From positions 14,597,862 through 14,661,861 of the forward strand of contig CM022670.1 of assembly GCA_012295275.1 (NCBI GenBank): 64,000 nucleotides of DNA, read 5' to 3'. This stretch comes from Chrysomallon squamiferum. Taxonomy: Eukaryota; Mollusca; Gastropoda; Neomphalida; Peltospiridae. The stretch's first letter is position 1, and every line of letters begins with the position of its first letter. Shown here one piece after another: positions 1-14,395 of the stretch. The notes beneath the pieces are model-generated. The model did no database searches and was not told the DNA's origin. It saw only the letters and a list, made by a program, of their open reading frames with translations. A program made the translations under genes and the position numbers.

Positions 1-43
1 GGACAATAACATCAACAACAACAACAACAAGAAGAAGAACAAC

Positions 44-107
<64 letters not shown>

Positions 108-900
108 GTAATAACAACAGATTAAGAAATTAAGAAATTAAGAAATTAATAAATCCAAAATATTTTGCGGGAACTGAGGAAAGATATTCTATTGTTCTTA
201 TTTGTATTTTTCCTGTAGCTGAGGCTGATATATATACTATATAGCATATAAGAACAATTGCTAAAATTTCGACATCTTTTACTTATATTTATTTTTATAA
301 TTTCACTTTATTCCAGAATCGTATGTTACTTCATAAGTAGAGATGTAACTATATCTCGTACTTTATTCGTGTAATATGTACAAACAAGAAAACACAGAAA
401 TAGTAATAGAATTTTTCATAATAGCAGAAGTTATTGTATTTTATTAATATTACAACGAGGATTGCTATACTCTAATATCGACAACAACAACTAGTACTTC
501 AACAAGGATTACCATACTATTATATAAACAACAGCTACTACTACAACACAATCAGCAACACTTACTATTACAACAAGGATTACCATGCTATAATATAAAC
601 TATAACTACAAGAAGGATTACCATACTAATATAAACAATTAATACTAATAAATATTACCATATCTAACATAACAACAGCAACTACTACAACAACAAGCAT
701 TACCATGATATAATATAAACAACAGTGCTACTACAACGAGGTGTTCCATTCTGTAACACAAACAACAGCTACTACTAGTACAACAGTAAACAGTACCATA
801 CTGCTACTCCCATTGCTGTTGCTGCTGCAATTACAACAACACCTACCATTACTATTGTTATTAATAAAGGACGAATTACAAAATATTAATCTATACAATA
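1..900. repeat. Left copy of a segmental tandem duplication, with minisatellite
   Basis: An AAT array is followed by unique sequence that recurs about 2.4 kb downstream. Shared landmarks include TTTTTCCTGTAGCTGAGGCT near 210 and a stretch ending TTCCAGAATCGTATGTT near 330. From about 450 to 760 runs a degenerate minisatellite of roughly 45-60 bp units, built on GGATTACCATACTATAATAT followed by AAACAACA and ACTACTAC runs. It ends in a CA array. Confidence 0.75.
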
Positions 901-943
901 TCCGAACATATGTTTATGCTGAGCGGCATTTACACACACACAT

Positions 944-995
<52 letters not shown>

Positions 996-2439
996 ATGCC
1001 TATAGTTGCATACATACGGATATACATGCTCACTCATACTATACAAACATACACACACATATATTCATACACATATACTCAGAAACATGCACAGACATAC
1101 ACACATACATACATTCATACATGCATGTATACATATAATGATTATATAAAGGCATGCATACATAACTTAAATAATTATACACTCCATTAGTGTAAGTTTC
1201 GAGTGGAATATTTTAAACGTTAAACTCTAATATCTGTATCTATGTATTACTTTGTAAACAAGGAACAAAAGGTAATATGCCAAAGGTAAAACAGCTGACA
1301 CATTTAACAGACAAAAAATAAAAAATAAAAATGAAAGCCATATATCATTTTTCCATACGTCATCTTTTTATCGTGCTATGGGAACCTGCTGTTCTCTATT
1401 CAGATTTAGCCTGTATTATTTTGAGATTACTCGTATTCGAATGGTCGTTATCATAACCCTTTAACGAGAGTGTAGTAAGTAAGATCCTCTTGATGGGGTT
1501 TCTATGTTGCGCAAACGTGTTTTTCTACATGACAGTTTAATTCTCCACAAATAGGCGTGTTCTAGATAAGTCTTTATTGTCAAGCATTTTGTTGAATAGC
1601 AGAACCAGGACAGATCTTAAGTAATAAAAAATAATGTGATTTAATTTACTCTTCCAAATTTAACTTTTAATAAATTATTGTGTGTCGATTTGAAAGCTTC
1701 ATCCGTGTGAAACGTGGTTGTGCTTATTAAAGGTTCAAGAGTGCATATCTTGCCCCACGTTAACCAGGAGAAAGTGTTGTCTGTCCAACAGTTTGTTAGT
1801 GTGTTAGTGTGTTAGTAGATTACTGATAATGAATAAATGAGTTTTTAACAACAGTATGAAACAATAGTACATGAGTTTTAAGGTCTCACACTGAATATAT
1901 TATTACTAAAAACTGCTAAATCTTTTATTTAACTGCAGTGTTACAATCTGATAAGTTATAGCTGGTTCACACAGTGTTCAGTTATCGAATAATGCACTGT
2001 CCGGTACTACTTGACCTGTGGTATAAAACTGTGGTGTGTATTTTCCTACTGATTTATGGTATGTGAATTTAAAATTTATCCTGCTGTTAACTGAAAAGAT
2101 ATAGCATCATTATCATAATTATCATCGCTGTTGTTTTTGTTAGTGTTGTTATTATTATTCAAAAGGCATACACAGAAAGTTGTCAGCCGGGAAGGTGTCA
2201 CGGTTAAGTGAACACGAATTCATGACTTTAACTCGTTGTGTTACTTTTCCTGTCTAGCTACGCGGGAAGGCGAACTCTGAAAAGAAATATTTAATGTACA
2301 AGTAGCTGTATGCAGTGAAATTTATTATATTAACTGAGGTTATATTAGACAGTTATTAATTAAATATATATCATTTCTGATGATGATGACAATGATGATT
2401 ATATCAGTATTAATAATAATAATAATGCAAAGAAGAAGA

Positions 2440-3250
2440 AGAAAAAGGACAACAACATCAAGAACAACAACGACAATAATAATAATAATAACAATAACAA
2501 TAACAATAATAATAATAATAAAAATACTAATTATAATAATAATAACAGATTAATGAATTAAGAAATGAATAAATACAAAATATGTTGCAGGGAACAGTGT
2601 GGAATGATATTGTGTTGATTATATATTTATATTTTTCCTGTAGCTGAGGCTGATGTTACATACTGTATCGCTTATAGAAATCATTGATACAATTTCTATA
2701 TCTTTTTTTACATTTATTTTTATAATTTCACGTTATTCCAGATTCGTATGTTCAGTAGCTAGTTCTTTATTCGGGTAATATATATAAACAAGAAAACACT
2801 GAAATAGTAATAATATTTGCGATACAAATAGCATTATTGTATTTTATGAAAATTCCAACGAGGATTACCATACTATAATATAAACAACAACTACTACTAC
2901 AATGAGAATTACCATAATATAACACACACTGCAACAACTACTACTACAAAAGGATTACCATCCTATAATATAAACAACATTACCATACTGTAACATAAAC
3001 AATAACTATTACAACGACGATAACCATACTAATATAAAGAACTACTAGTAATAAATACAACCATATAAAACATAAACAACAACAACTACTTCTAAAACAA
3101 TCATTACCGTGCTATAATATAAACAACAATGATGCTACAACGAGTATTATCATAAAACAAACAATAGCTATAACTACTACAAAGAGGTGTTCCATTCTGT
3201 AACACAATCAACAGCCACTAGTACAGCAATGCAGATTACCATACTACTAG
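2440..3250. repeat. Right copy of the segmental tandem duplication
   Basis: This copy has the same order as the left one: AAT/AAC array, the landmark TTTTTCCTGTAGCTGAGGCT near 2634, TTCCAGATTCGTATGTT near 2740, then the GGATTACCAT minisatellite (about 2850-3170), then a CA-rich tract. It has diverged from the left copy by many substitutions and small indels, so the duplication is not recent. Confidence 0.75.
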
Positions 3251-3508
3251 TCCCATTTCATTTACACACGCACACACGGACACGCACACACACATACAAA
3301 CACACACACATAATAAAGAGATAAACACAGCTAACTATGGCACACACAGTATGACTCATATAGCTGGGAAACATACACACACAACATGCATAATGCAGTT
3401 TCAAGCGATATTCGAACATGTATTCTGTTACTCTTATACAAACACAAGGATTAGTGCAGGGCATTCTATATTTCTTCCTCGGTGACAACATTAAATAATT
3501 TCAACACT

Positions 3509-3590
3509 ATGGCCACGTTACGGATATATTCACGTGTTCTACTTTATTTTTTATTTATTTTAGAAACAGGACAGATATTTGCGTCTTTTG
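3509..3590 (+). CDS. Gene A exon 1: signal peptide
   Basis: The first ATG opens 27 codons with a hydrophobic core (VLLYFLFIL) and ends in a phase-1 donor G|GTAAGT. Genes B and C have exons of matching design (79 nt each, also ending TTTG|GTAAGT in phase 1), which supports this weakly conserved exon. It directs the receptor into the secretory pathway; cleavage probably falls near residues 22-26. Confidence 0.75.
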
Positions 3591-4450
3591 GTAAGTAATA
3601 AAATACTAAATTATTAAACATTTTCAAGTAACCTTGTGGTTACTTATACATCGTCGTATAATAATGTGGTCTCGTGCTTTTATATAGCTAAACTAATATA
3701 CAGGGTCAGGTGAGTAAGTTTATGTGCTAGGAAAATAAAACAGGTGAAGAGAGAAACATGTAAGATATTTAGTGAAATAGAGGAAGGCAGAAACATATAT
3801 TTAATATTAGACATAAAGTTAACAAGACGAAAGAAGGATGAAAGAAGACAAACTGATACACTGAGAATAAAGATGAAAAGAGTATTTACTACTTCTACAA
3901 CTACTACTACTACTATTAAGAATACTTCTACTATTACTACTACTGCTGCTACTATTTTACTAGACCATGTGATACTGTTGCTATTACTGATACTTCTACT
4001 ACTACTACTACTATTAAGAATACTTCTACTATTACTACTACTTTTTTGCTAGACCCTATGCTACTGTTGCTATTGCTGATACTGCTACTACTAATACAAC
4101 ACTTACAGGCACAATTACTGCTGGTATTGCTCTTGCGGTACTACTACCATGCTACGGTGTCTAATGTTCGCAGTATAATTACGCGGATTCAAACTGCAAA
4201 ATTGTTTTCAACTTGATAATTAAACTCAGTCGTCTCTTCTTTCTCAAGTCCTTATTCTGACCCAGATAACTGTTATTGACCTAAATTACGTTTTATCTTC
4301 GACACATAACCTGTTGTGTCTATTTAACTGATCTCGAGAGTAAAGCACGCAAACTGATATAATTATCAGGTTGAAATTTTAAAATGATGAAGCATTCATT
4401 TCCTTTTAATATATGTGCGTGTATATGTTTGTATGTGCACACACACACAT

Positions 4451-4481
<31 letters not shown>

Positions 4482-4676
4482 CGTCTGTCTCTGCAAACAC
4501 AGAAGCATTTATATTAATTTAGCAGGTACAATGGTTTCTACTTTCTAAATAATATATGTACATATGCATTTATGAATGTATGTTTGTATGAATACATGCA
4601 AATGTGTATTTATATTTTTATAAAGTTAAATATAGTAGCAGTACACACACACAGACATACGTATATATATATATAA

Positions 4677-4759
<83 letters not shown>

Positions 4760-5322
4760 TTTCCAGAAAATACAGTATTAAGCAAATAATAACTTAGCTA
4801 TATAAATATTATATAAATATTAATCACTTAACTATTTACACATCTTGTCTTTCAAGTTTGGAGTAAAAATTAGTAATAATAGCAATAAGTCTAATAATTC
4901 AATATAATTTACGTCATGGTATATTGAAAGATTATAATTTATTACGTTGTTGACTGTGTAAATTATTTATCTCTATTTCAGTTAACATAGCTCTACACAA
5001 ACCGGTCTACCAGAGTTCTTACAAAGACAAAAACGGTTTTGATCCAGCTAAAGCTGTAGATGGCGTAACAAGCGGAGACTGGCACCAGTGTATTCACACA
5101 TCTACAAACAGAACGTACACATGGTTTGAAGTGGATTTGGAAAATATATACTTTGTTGTTGAAGTTAAAATCTACTTCCGAAATGACTGTAAGTAAAACT
5201 GTTCGTGCTTTCAACATTGTTACAATATTGTATCCACACAGATTTGAACATACGCACATACATACATACGTACATATATAGATACATACATGTATATATG
5301 TGGATGTGTGTGTTTGTGTGTT

Positions 5323-5380
<58 letters not shown>

Positions 5381-6508
5381 ATAAACAGCAACAGGTCACT
5401 CGATGTTATGTCAGCATATGTGTTAAGGACGAATTAATTATTATAGAAACCAGGAACTGGCAGGAACATTATTTGAAACACTGGTTTTATATATTACTCG
5501 ATGTGAATGGATGATTAAATAAACAACGTATGTTTTTTGTTGCAAAACAACTGTGTGATGTGAAAGAGAAGCCCTACCGCTACACTAAGTGATAAACAAG
5601 ATGTTGCTTTTGTTGTACTGGCTGTGAAACGTTTTACAAACATAATGCATTAATCATTTATTATATTAATATATTATTTTAGATAAGTTGAAAAGAAATG
5701 GTGTACAGGTGTATGCTAACACAGCGGCAAATGAATCTAATACAGGACATCTGTGTGGTAGTGTTACTGGCAGTAAAAATGAAATTGTGAACATCACATG
5801 TAACGTCAACGCTAGATATGTGACTGTTTATCAAGGAACAGATAATGGAGGGTCAACAGCACTGGACTTTGTGGAGCTTGAGGTGTACAGTAAGTGAAAA
5901 CGAATTTATTATATTTCATTTCGTATGAAATTTTGGCATCGTTATCATCGTGATTTTTATGTTTCGTTTGAGATTTAATAAAAGATACCAAAGAAGTACC
6001 TACCAGTAGATTTCTCATGGTATTGCTAATATTTTATTACCATCACGTCGTCATCATTAACATCTACCTAATCATCGTCATCATCGTCTTTATTAGGTGT
6101 TGTTTGTGATATACATACATACATACACACATACATATATATATAAAACTAGAAGAAAGCAAAATAATAAAAAAAGAAAACTAATAAATAAATAAATAGA
6201 AAATAAAAATTCGACAAAAACATCAACGAATTAACTACCAGCACAAAATACTATTACTTACACACTTAGAAATACAATGTCATATATGATATAAATTGAT
6301 ATTTCTTGCATAATTACTACTACTACTACTATTACTACTACTACTACTACTACTACTGTTGCTGCTGCTGCTACTACTACTAGTACTACTTTTTAAGATC
6401 ATTTTAAAACAATGTATCATAAAACAGATCAAGCAGAATTTTTTTTTATATCTTTTTTGCATTAGTATTACTATTCTTTAATTCAGTACAATTATTTACT
6501 TATTTATT

Positions 6509-6588
<80 letters not shown>

Positions 6589-7837
6589 TTTTTTATACGT
6601 ACATTCATTAATAATAAGTTTTTTTTTTTTTATATATATATATATTGATCAGCCTGTCATACAGGATATTATGATTCTAGTTGTGACAAGTTGTGTAGCA
6701 GTCGACACTGTCAACAGAACTCTTCATGTCCTGCTGACACTGGATCTTGTACTGGTGGATGTCAGGCTGGATGGATTGGATCTGACTGTATTCAAGGTAC
6801 ATATAATACCTGGTTCTGTTACCATATTTGTTTGATATGTTTATGTATTACTCATTTTATTTGTATATTACACAATATTATCCACACTGTTGTACAATTA
6901 TTAATTTTCCCAGTGTAAGATCACAGTTTATCCATTATAACATTTTGAACCATTTATATTTATGAAACTAGTTTTCGAAAACCTAGAACAGATTTCAATA
7001 TTTTAGAAACAGTTATTTTAATAGAATGAATGTTTAATTAGTCACCCATCACAGGAACATGGTTATCAGTATAATTATCTGCCACAAGCTGAACGTACCT
7101 TATTTAAAACGATATCTGAATTCTTGGTAGTGTGTATTTTAGTTTATTAATGTAGTTTTGGTTTCATTCGAAATATCGTTTTTATCGTATTAAATACAAT
7201 CATTAATTTTCCCACTGTAAGATCAGAGTGTATCCATTATAAAATTTTAAACACTGAATTTATGAAATTAGTTTTCAGAAAACTTTGATCAGAATTCAGT
7301 GTTTCAGAAACAGTTATTTTAATTGAATGAATGTTTAATTAGTCACCCATCACAGGAACGTGGTTATCAGTATAATTATCTGCCACAAGCTGAATGTACC
7401 TTATTCAAAACGATATCTGAATTCTTGGTAGTGGGTAATTTAGTTTATTAATTTATCATTCAGTCTGGGTTTCTTTTGAAATATCGTTTCTATCATATCA
7501 ATTATACATCATTTATCACTATAATATACTCTGTTTTAATTTTATTTTGTAATTTGTAATCCACTGTCAAGCAGGTTGTAAAAGAACTGACTGTAGTGAA
7601 GGTTCACGTCTTTTAACATATTTAAAAGAATAAATACGTTTATAAAATAATTTATATGTTTATTTTAAATATATTTCGTTATTTGCCCATTGCATTGTCA
7701 TTGAAACATATATTTATTAAATACCCATTGTTATCAATTATGTCAGGAAGGATGGAAAAGAACTAACTAGGATAGTTACATATTTTTTCTAACTGTAGAT
7801 ACACTCATCGAACTATAAAATTAAATATAAGAGCTAC

Positions 7838-7868
<31 letters not shown>

Positions 7869-10278
7869 ATCTTTAATAGAAATATAAAAGGTTATAAAAA
7901 AGGTTACAACATTAGTTATAAGAAATTTTTTCTAATTGCAGATAACTCATTTGACTACGAAACGAAATATGATAGCTAAATTTATTTTCAAACAAAAATT
8001 ATATATCTATATATATATATATATTAATAGTCTTTAGTAGAAATATGGTACATTATCATCTAACTGTATTTGCATATATATGGTAAAGCATTGTGTTTTA
8101 ACTTCTGACTCTGATCATATATTATTTCTTTTCCAGTCTGTACACGTTACATCAGTTACGGACCAAACTGCATTAAACAGTGTCAGAATCGTCACTGTGC
8201 TTTAAAAAACCCACCCTGCGACATCTACCGTGGGGACTGTGGTACCAGTGGATGTCAGGCAGGCTGGAAAGGAACTGACTGTACTCAAGGTTTACTTCTT
8301 TTACATAGTTTTCTAATTGTAAATACATTCATGCATCTGTTGAGTTAGATTTTCAGTTAAATTTATTTTAATTAATTGTTTTAGAAGACTACTCTTTTAA
8401 AGTTTTTCTTTTTAACAGAAGTACAGTGTATATGTATTAATCTTTGCTGTATTATTTTTATTTCTTTGATTTATCTGTCAGTCTATTTCTCTGAATATTT
8501 ATGTTTAAATCATTAGGTTTAGCAATCATTTGATGTTTGTCCATGCCTTAATAATCATTTAAACATTGTTTTATATTGGACTTTAGTGCACGCTTATCTT
8601 TTCTTATATCATTCTTAGCAGTGTGAAATCGTCATTGTTGTATGTTCGTACTAATCACTTTAGCATGTTGTTTTTACGTAGCACTTTATTGCATGTTCAT
8701 ATTTTCTTATTCCATTTTTACAGATTATAATCATTTTTATATTGGTACTGATTTTAATTCTTAATCTCTTTCCAGCATGTAAATCCCAATCTACTTATGG
8801 ACCTAACTGTGATACAAATTGTAAAGGTCGTCATTGTTCTTCATCAAATGCACCCTATGATGTGCAGTATGGAAATTGCGGTAATGGTAGATGTCAGGCA
8901 GGATGGAAGGGAACCGACTGTACACAAGGTAACTGAATTTTCACGAATTCTGATAAAACTATATAAATTTATTTATTTTACCTAAATTCTTTCATGAAAC
9001 ATCTTTTCTGGATTTTTGTTTTGAATAGAAATAATAATAAGAATCCTTATAAAATCTTTGCTATCTTAAAACATTTTCTTGAACATTTTATCTCTCGACT
9101 AAGATTATGACTGTCTATATTTAAATCGTTGTTTTATCATTTTGATGTTTATAATGCATTTAACTAGTCATTTTAACATGCTTTTAATTTGGGCTTCTAC
9201 TTTCTTCGAACTGAAAAACATCTCAAATATCTGAAATGGAAAAATATAAATATGAATGTAGAGTTGCATTACTTGTGATCAAAATGTGATTCTATTTTGA
9301 ATTCATCAAATATTACAACAGTAAAAGAGTAAGAATTAATTATAATTGTATGTTACAGAATGTGAGAAAAATGTGACCTATGGACGTGGTTGTTTGAAGC
9401 AGTGTTCTAAACGTCATTGTCTGAACACATCAACGTGTGACACAAAGACTGGGGAATGTATTGGAGGTTGTCAAGCTGGATGGCTAGAACCTGACTGTTC
9501 TCAAGGTGAAAATTAAAAGCTGATTACTCTCAGGTTTTCATTAAAATGAGAAACAGCTGATATTTTAGATACATTTATTAATATAGTATATATATATATA
9601 TATTACATTATTTCATCAACTTTCTGGATGTTTAAACCATTGTTCTCACATTCGCTGTTTGGTTTACGCATGCGTGTGATTCAAACACTGGAACATATAT
9701 CGGATACTGTCAGCCTGGATGGAGAAACACAGACCGTCATAATAGCAATAAACAGAAACTGAAAAGTGTTAACAAATTAGTTTCAACAATTTCATCCATT
9801 TACATCTTTCCCTTCATTCAGTGTTTTATTATATTAAACTTATTAATTGTACGTATTTTTGTTTTAAATACTAATATTAAGAAGACTATATAGTTTAACT
9901 GTGTATGGGTATGTACATGAACAACAACTGTTTTATAAATATTTCAGCGTGTGATAATACATATGGAATCGACTGTGGTTACAAATGTAGTGACAGAAAC
10001 TGCAAGAACGATAACTCATTGTGCTATGTTAAAACAGGGGAATGTATCGGAGGATGTAAGCCTGGATGGAAGGGTTTAAGCTGTACTAAAAGTAACTCAT
10101 TTATTTTACAAGCACTGGCTTTCTATTTAAATAATAATTCTAAATTTAGTTGAACTATTAACGAATATTAATCATTAATAAATAGATAACGAAAGGTTTG
10201 GTGACTTATTATTAAGTTGTACGTTCATAACGAACGGTTTTGTGACTTATTATTAAGTTGTACATACATACAGAGAGA

Positions 10279-10365
<87 letters not shown>

Positions 10366-11455
10366 ATTTGTTTTTCTTCTACTGCTCAATATATAACTGT
10401 TTCAGAGTGTGATCGTGGAAGTTATGTGGAAGAATGCAACTCTACCTTGTGGACATTTTAAATCAGGAGACTGTGATAGTGTCTCTGGTCTTTTTCTTAA
10501 TGAGCAAAATTCTATTTTCTTTATGATGTACAGACGCCATGTTTGTTTCTTACTCATCGAGATATGATAAAAATTATTTTGAATTTTCGAACATAAAGTT
10601 AACAAAGAATTGAATTTAAATTTTATATAATAGGTATTTCCACTACTCCTGCTGCGACAAACATGATTATTGGAATCGTCGTTGGCCTCGTAGTTGTCAT
10701 AATCTTGGTTCTGGTTATAGTTGTCGTAATTTTGAGGTTTGATTTTTTAGTAAATAATAAACTACATTGATTTTTCCTTTAAAATAATTGTTTCATAAAC
10801 TACAATTAAAATAGGTCTGGGTACACATTTATATTATTACATGGAATGCATTACTCATGATTATAAGTTCAGTATAGCTGTAAAACTCACACTGAAAACT
10901 GTGCTAATTCAGGTAATTCCAGTAATGGAGAAAGTATTTATATTTGAACAGATCTTCAGTTCACGTAAATATAATATATATATTTCGTCTTCTTTATATA
11001 TATATATATAGTAATGGTATATATAATATATATTTGTATTTGAACAGATCTATATATCGGTTCATATGTATGTATAATATGTATATAAAGAACACGAAAT
11101 TAAGTTTTATTTCTTCTTCTTTTTGAATTAAAACTCGCTAGTGAATGTCGAAATATCTGCAGAAATGTATAAACGATTTATCCATTATTTACATTTCACT
11201 TGTCTCATATGTATCTTTTACATATCGTAAAGTTGAAATTATTATATTTTTTGAATGCAAGTATTTAATAAATATTTACTGTTCTAGACGACGGAGAAGA
11301 TTCAAACACGAATCAGCGGAATCTGTGGACTCTAATAAAACACAGAAGTGGTCCTATCCTAAAGATAAACCTCGTAAGTATAATACACTGAAAAGTTGAT
11401 ATTTTACTTTATTTCTAGTTATTTGCTATAATATATTAACATATTAGTTTTTATT

Positions 11456-11498
<43 letters not shown>

Positions 11499-11681
11499 TT
11501 CACATACGCCACTGTTTTTCTTGAAAACTGAATGTCTTTTTTCCAATATATGCACATAATATACTGAAAATATGTTATAGGATTTTGTTATTTCCTTGGG
11601 TTTTTTTAATTTTAATTTTTATTTTTATTTTTTTCTGTAATCATATACTCTATCATCTATATAGCATGCACATGTTGTTTG

Positions 11682-11712
<31 letters not shown>

Positions 11713-13697
11713 GTTTTTTATTCTATCTTTTATTATTATTGAGAAAAATATAACTGGTTATATATTTAAGATTGTATTTTCATTTTATTTTATGATCAGA
11801 AATAAAGAAATTGTGGAACGACCCACAAACGTCGAGATCACACACTGATTTTGGGATTTTGTTTTGTGAACTGTAATAAATGAAGAACTATTTATTTGGT
11901 AAACGTGAAAACTAATTGACTGAACTCTTAAACATGAATCCATTCTGTGAACAGTTTTATTTTAAATCTACTTTTATTATTTAATTATAGAAGAAGGTAA
12001 TGTGTACATGAATGTTGCTTATACAAGTCGTCAAGAACCTGAGGGAGATGAGATTTCAGAGGAGGTTAAACCGATAGAGACGTCTTCAGTGAATGTGGAA
12101 GCTGATTTTCCAGTGGAAGAGGTTGATGAGCAAGACGTTGAAGACGAGAGGTCAGCTTTTGTGTACTACAACATCAACGACTTCACCCTTCCAGGGACAG
12201 GTGTGTCTGTCAGTGAACTGTCTCAGGTTATAGATAAAATCAGACACCAGCCTGGAGGATTTGATACAGAATACAAGGTTTGTTTTATACAGTGCGTAAC
12301 TTTACGAAATGAAGTTTGTCTTTACGTAATATAAAGTACTTGTGTAGTCAGTTCATATAATAATAATCTTGTCTAGTGTATTATCTGAAATATGTTGTGT
12401 ATTCATCCAATTTCATTCTCTTCAGGACGTTGTACTGATTTAAATTATGTTGTTATGAAAGGTTTTAGAGAAATATGGTTATATTTGATTTCATGTTTCT
12501 CAGTACACAGCTAAGATATTTGTTTTACACACTTCATAATTCAGATGTTACTTTTTATATAGTGTATGAGCCATGGTAACGACATTCATTTTCACTCTTT
12601 CAGAAACTGCCAACCGAATTTACTTCGCCTTACGATGAATCACAGATTACAGAAAATAAAACAAAGAATCGATACCAGGGATATTACCCATGTGCGTTGC
12701 ATAACTATATTTATTATTCTCAGTATTTGTAAATCTGTTCTTTTTTTAAATTAAATTGATACATTTACTACTTTGTTTTATTTTCTTAGATATGCCTTTT
12801 TTCAATTTACTATTGACAGTCGACCTTTAAGTAAATGACTAGCTTCTATCATTCATGTCAATCCGGATTAAACTGCCAGTAAATGTAAGTTCTTATTTTT
12901 AATAAAGATATAAACGGTTAATTTCCTATTTTGTAATAATGTATGAAAGACATTTGTTTTTTAAAATTATCCCTTTGTAGTTCCGCTTAAAGCAAGTTTA
13001 AGATGTCTGAGCTTCGTAGAGAAACTAATGTAGTTGTTAATTTAAAAATTATTGATTCTTTTATAGACGACAGCAACAGAGTGGTCTTGACACTGCTACC
13101 TAGTATTCCACATTCAGACTACATCAACGCCAGCTACATTGATGTAAGAGTTTATTTTACTTAATTATATTTGATGTTTCACTTTTATATTTGTTGCAAT
13201 TTAATGTTACAGGTAGATTACCCCGAAATCAGACACACAGGCAGACAGACAGACAGACACACACACACACACAGGGTTGAGAGAGATATATTTTTAACAT
13301 ATGCCTACTTTGTTTCAGGCATATTCAGTAAAGAACTATTTCATCGCAGCTCAAGGTAAGATATGTGTAAGAAATAAAAGCTCACACTAACACACAATAA
13401 ATAAATGAAATAAAATGAAACGGAAGGACTATAAGTAATTGATAAAAATATATATATAAATTTTTTTTTTAAATTAAAAATAAAAAAATAATGAAAATAA
13501 AATAAATAAGTAACAAAAAATAAAAATAATTATCAGCTTACGGATTGTACCGAAATAGCTAGATGTTGTTAGTTAATGTAGTTAGTTAAATATAGTAATA
13601 ATAATAATAACAAATACAACATTATACGAGTAAGATATGTTATTTTGTATTTATACCTAAACAATTTTAAGACGTCATATTAAACATCATCATCATC

Positions 13698-13746
<49 letters not shown>

Positions 13747-14361
13747 GCACCAAACAGAAAGACTTTGCCAGACTTCTGGAGAATGATTTGGGAGAAGGCT
13801 TGTGGACACATCGTAATGCTGACCAAACTTGTTGAAGCTACCAAGGTAAACAGCAACAACATTGAATATCTCGATTTACTTCATATTAGTATTTCACAGT
13901 GGTACAAGACGATTTCTGTTTTCTCTTACTGTTGTTTATTTTCTTATTTTCTACTCGAAATTGGTTATTTTCGTTTTCTTATTTAATTCGCATTAATCTT
14001 TGTTTTAGACTAAGTGCGAACCATACTGGTCTGACACCAAAACTGTTAACATTGGAGCCTTTGCAATTTCTGTTATTGCAAAAGAGGAAAGAAGTGACTA
14101 TTTATACAGAAAGTTCTCTGTCACTCACAAAAAAGTTAGTACAGGAGACAAGTATTACTATATATGCTGGTCGATTGTTTTGAAATGTAATGTTTGTCTT
14201 TAAATTATATATATTACAAGAATTCCTCTTTATTGAATAAGTGTAGTTAATGTATTTTGGTTTATAAATATAATAAGTCTTTTCCTTAACATAAATGCAA
14301 TCAAAGTTTCGTACTTTTTCCCAAAAAAGTATTTTTTAAAGATGTACCACGTGTTAATATA

Positions 14362-14395
<34 letters not shown>

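Larger units (their letters stand above)
1..3508. other. Gene-free upstream region, repeats only
   Basis: No exon with a recognisable protein was seen here. The region holds an AAT/AAC microsatellite at the left edge, a degenerate minisatellite, a CA array around 940-993, and two copies of a block of about 0.8 kb (1-900 and 2440-3250). The piece between the copies (about 1240-2340) is ordinary AT-rich DNA in which I recognise nothing. A 5' UTR or promoter of gene A should lie just before 3509, but no box stands out. The block conserved upstream of genes B and C is absent here. Confidence 0.6.

Noticed and set aside
741-1190. Open reading frame of 149 codons
   Set aside because: It consists of CAA/ACT minisatellite and CA repeat translated as Leu and His-Thr runs. 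There is no domain and no splice context.
11802-11846. Possible extra juxtamembrane exon in gene A (after a GATCAG acceptor)
   Set aside because: There is no usable donor, and genes B and C have no counterpart. Joining 11373 to 11991 keeps the frame exactly.
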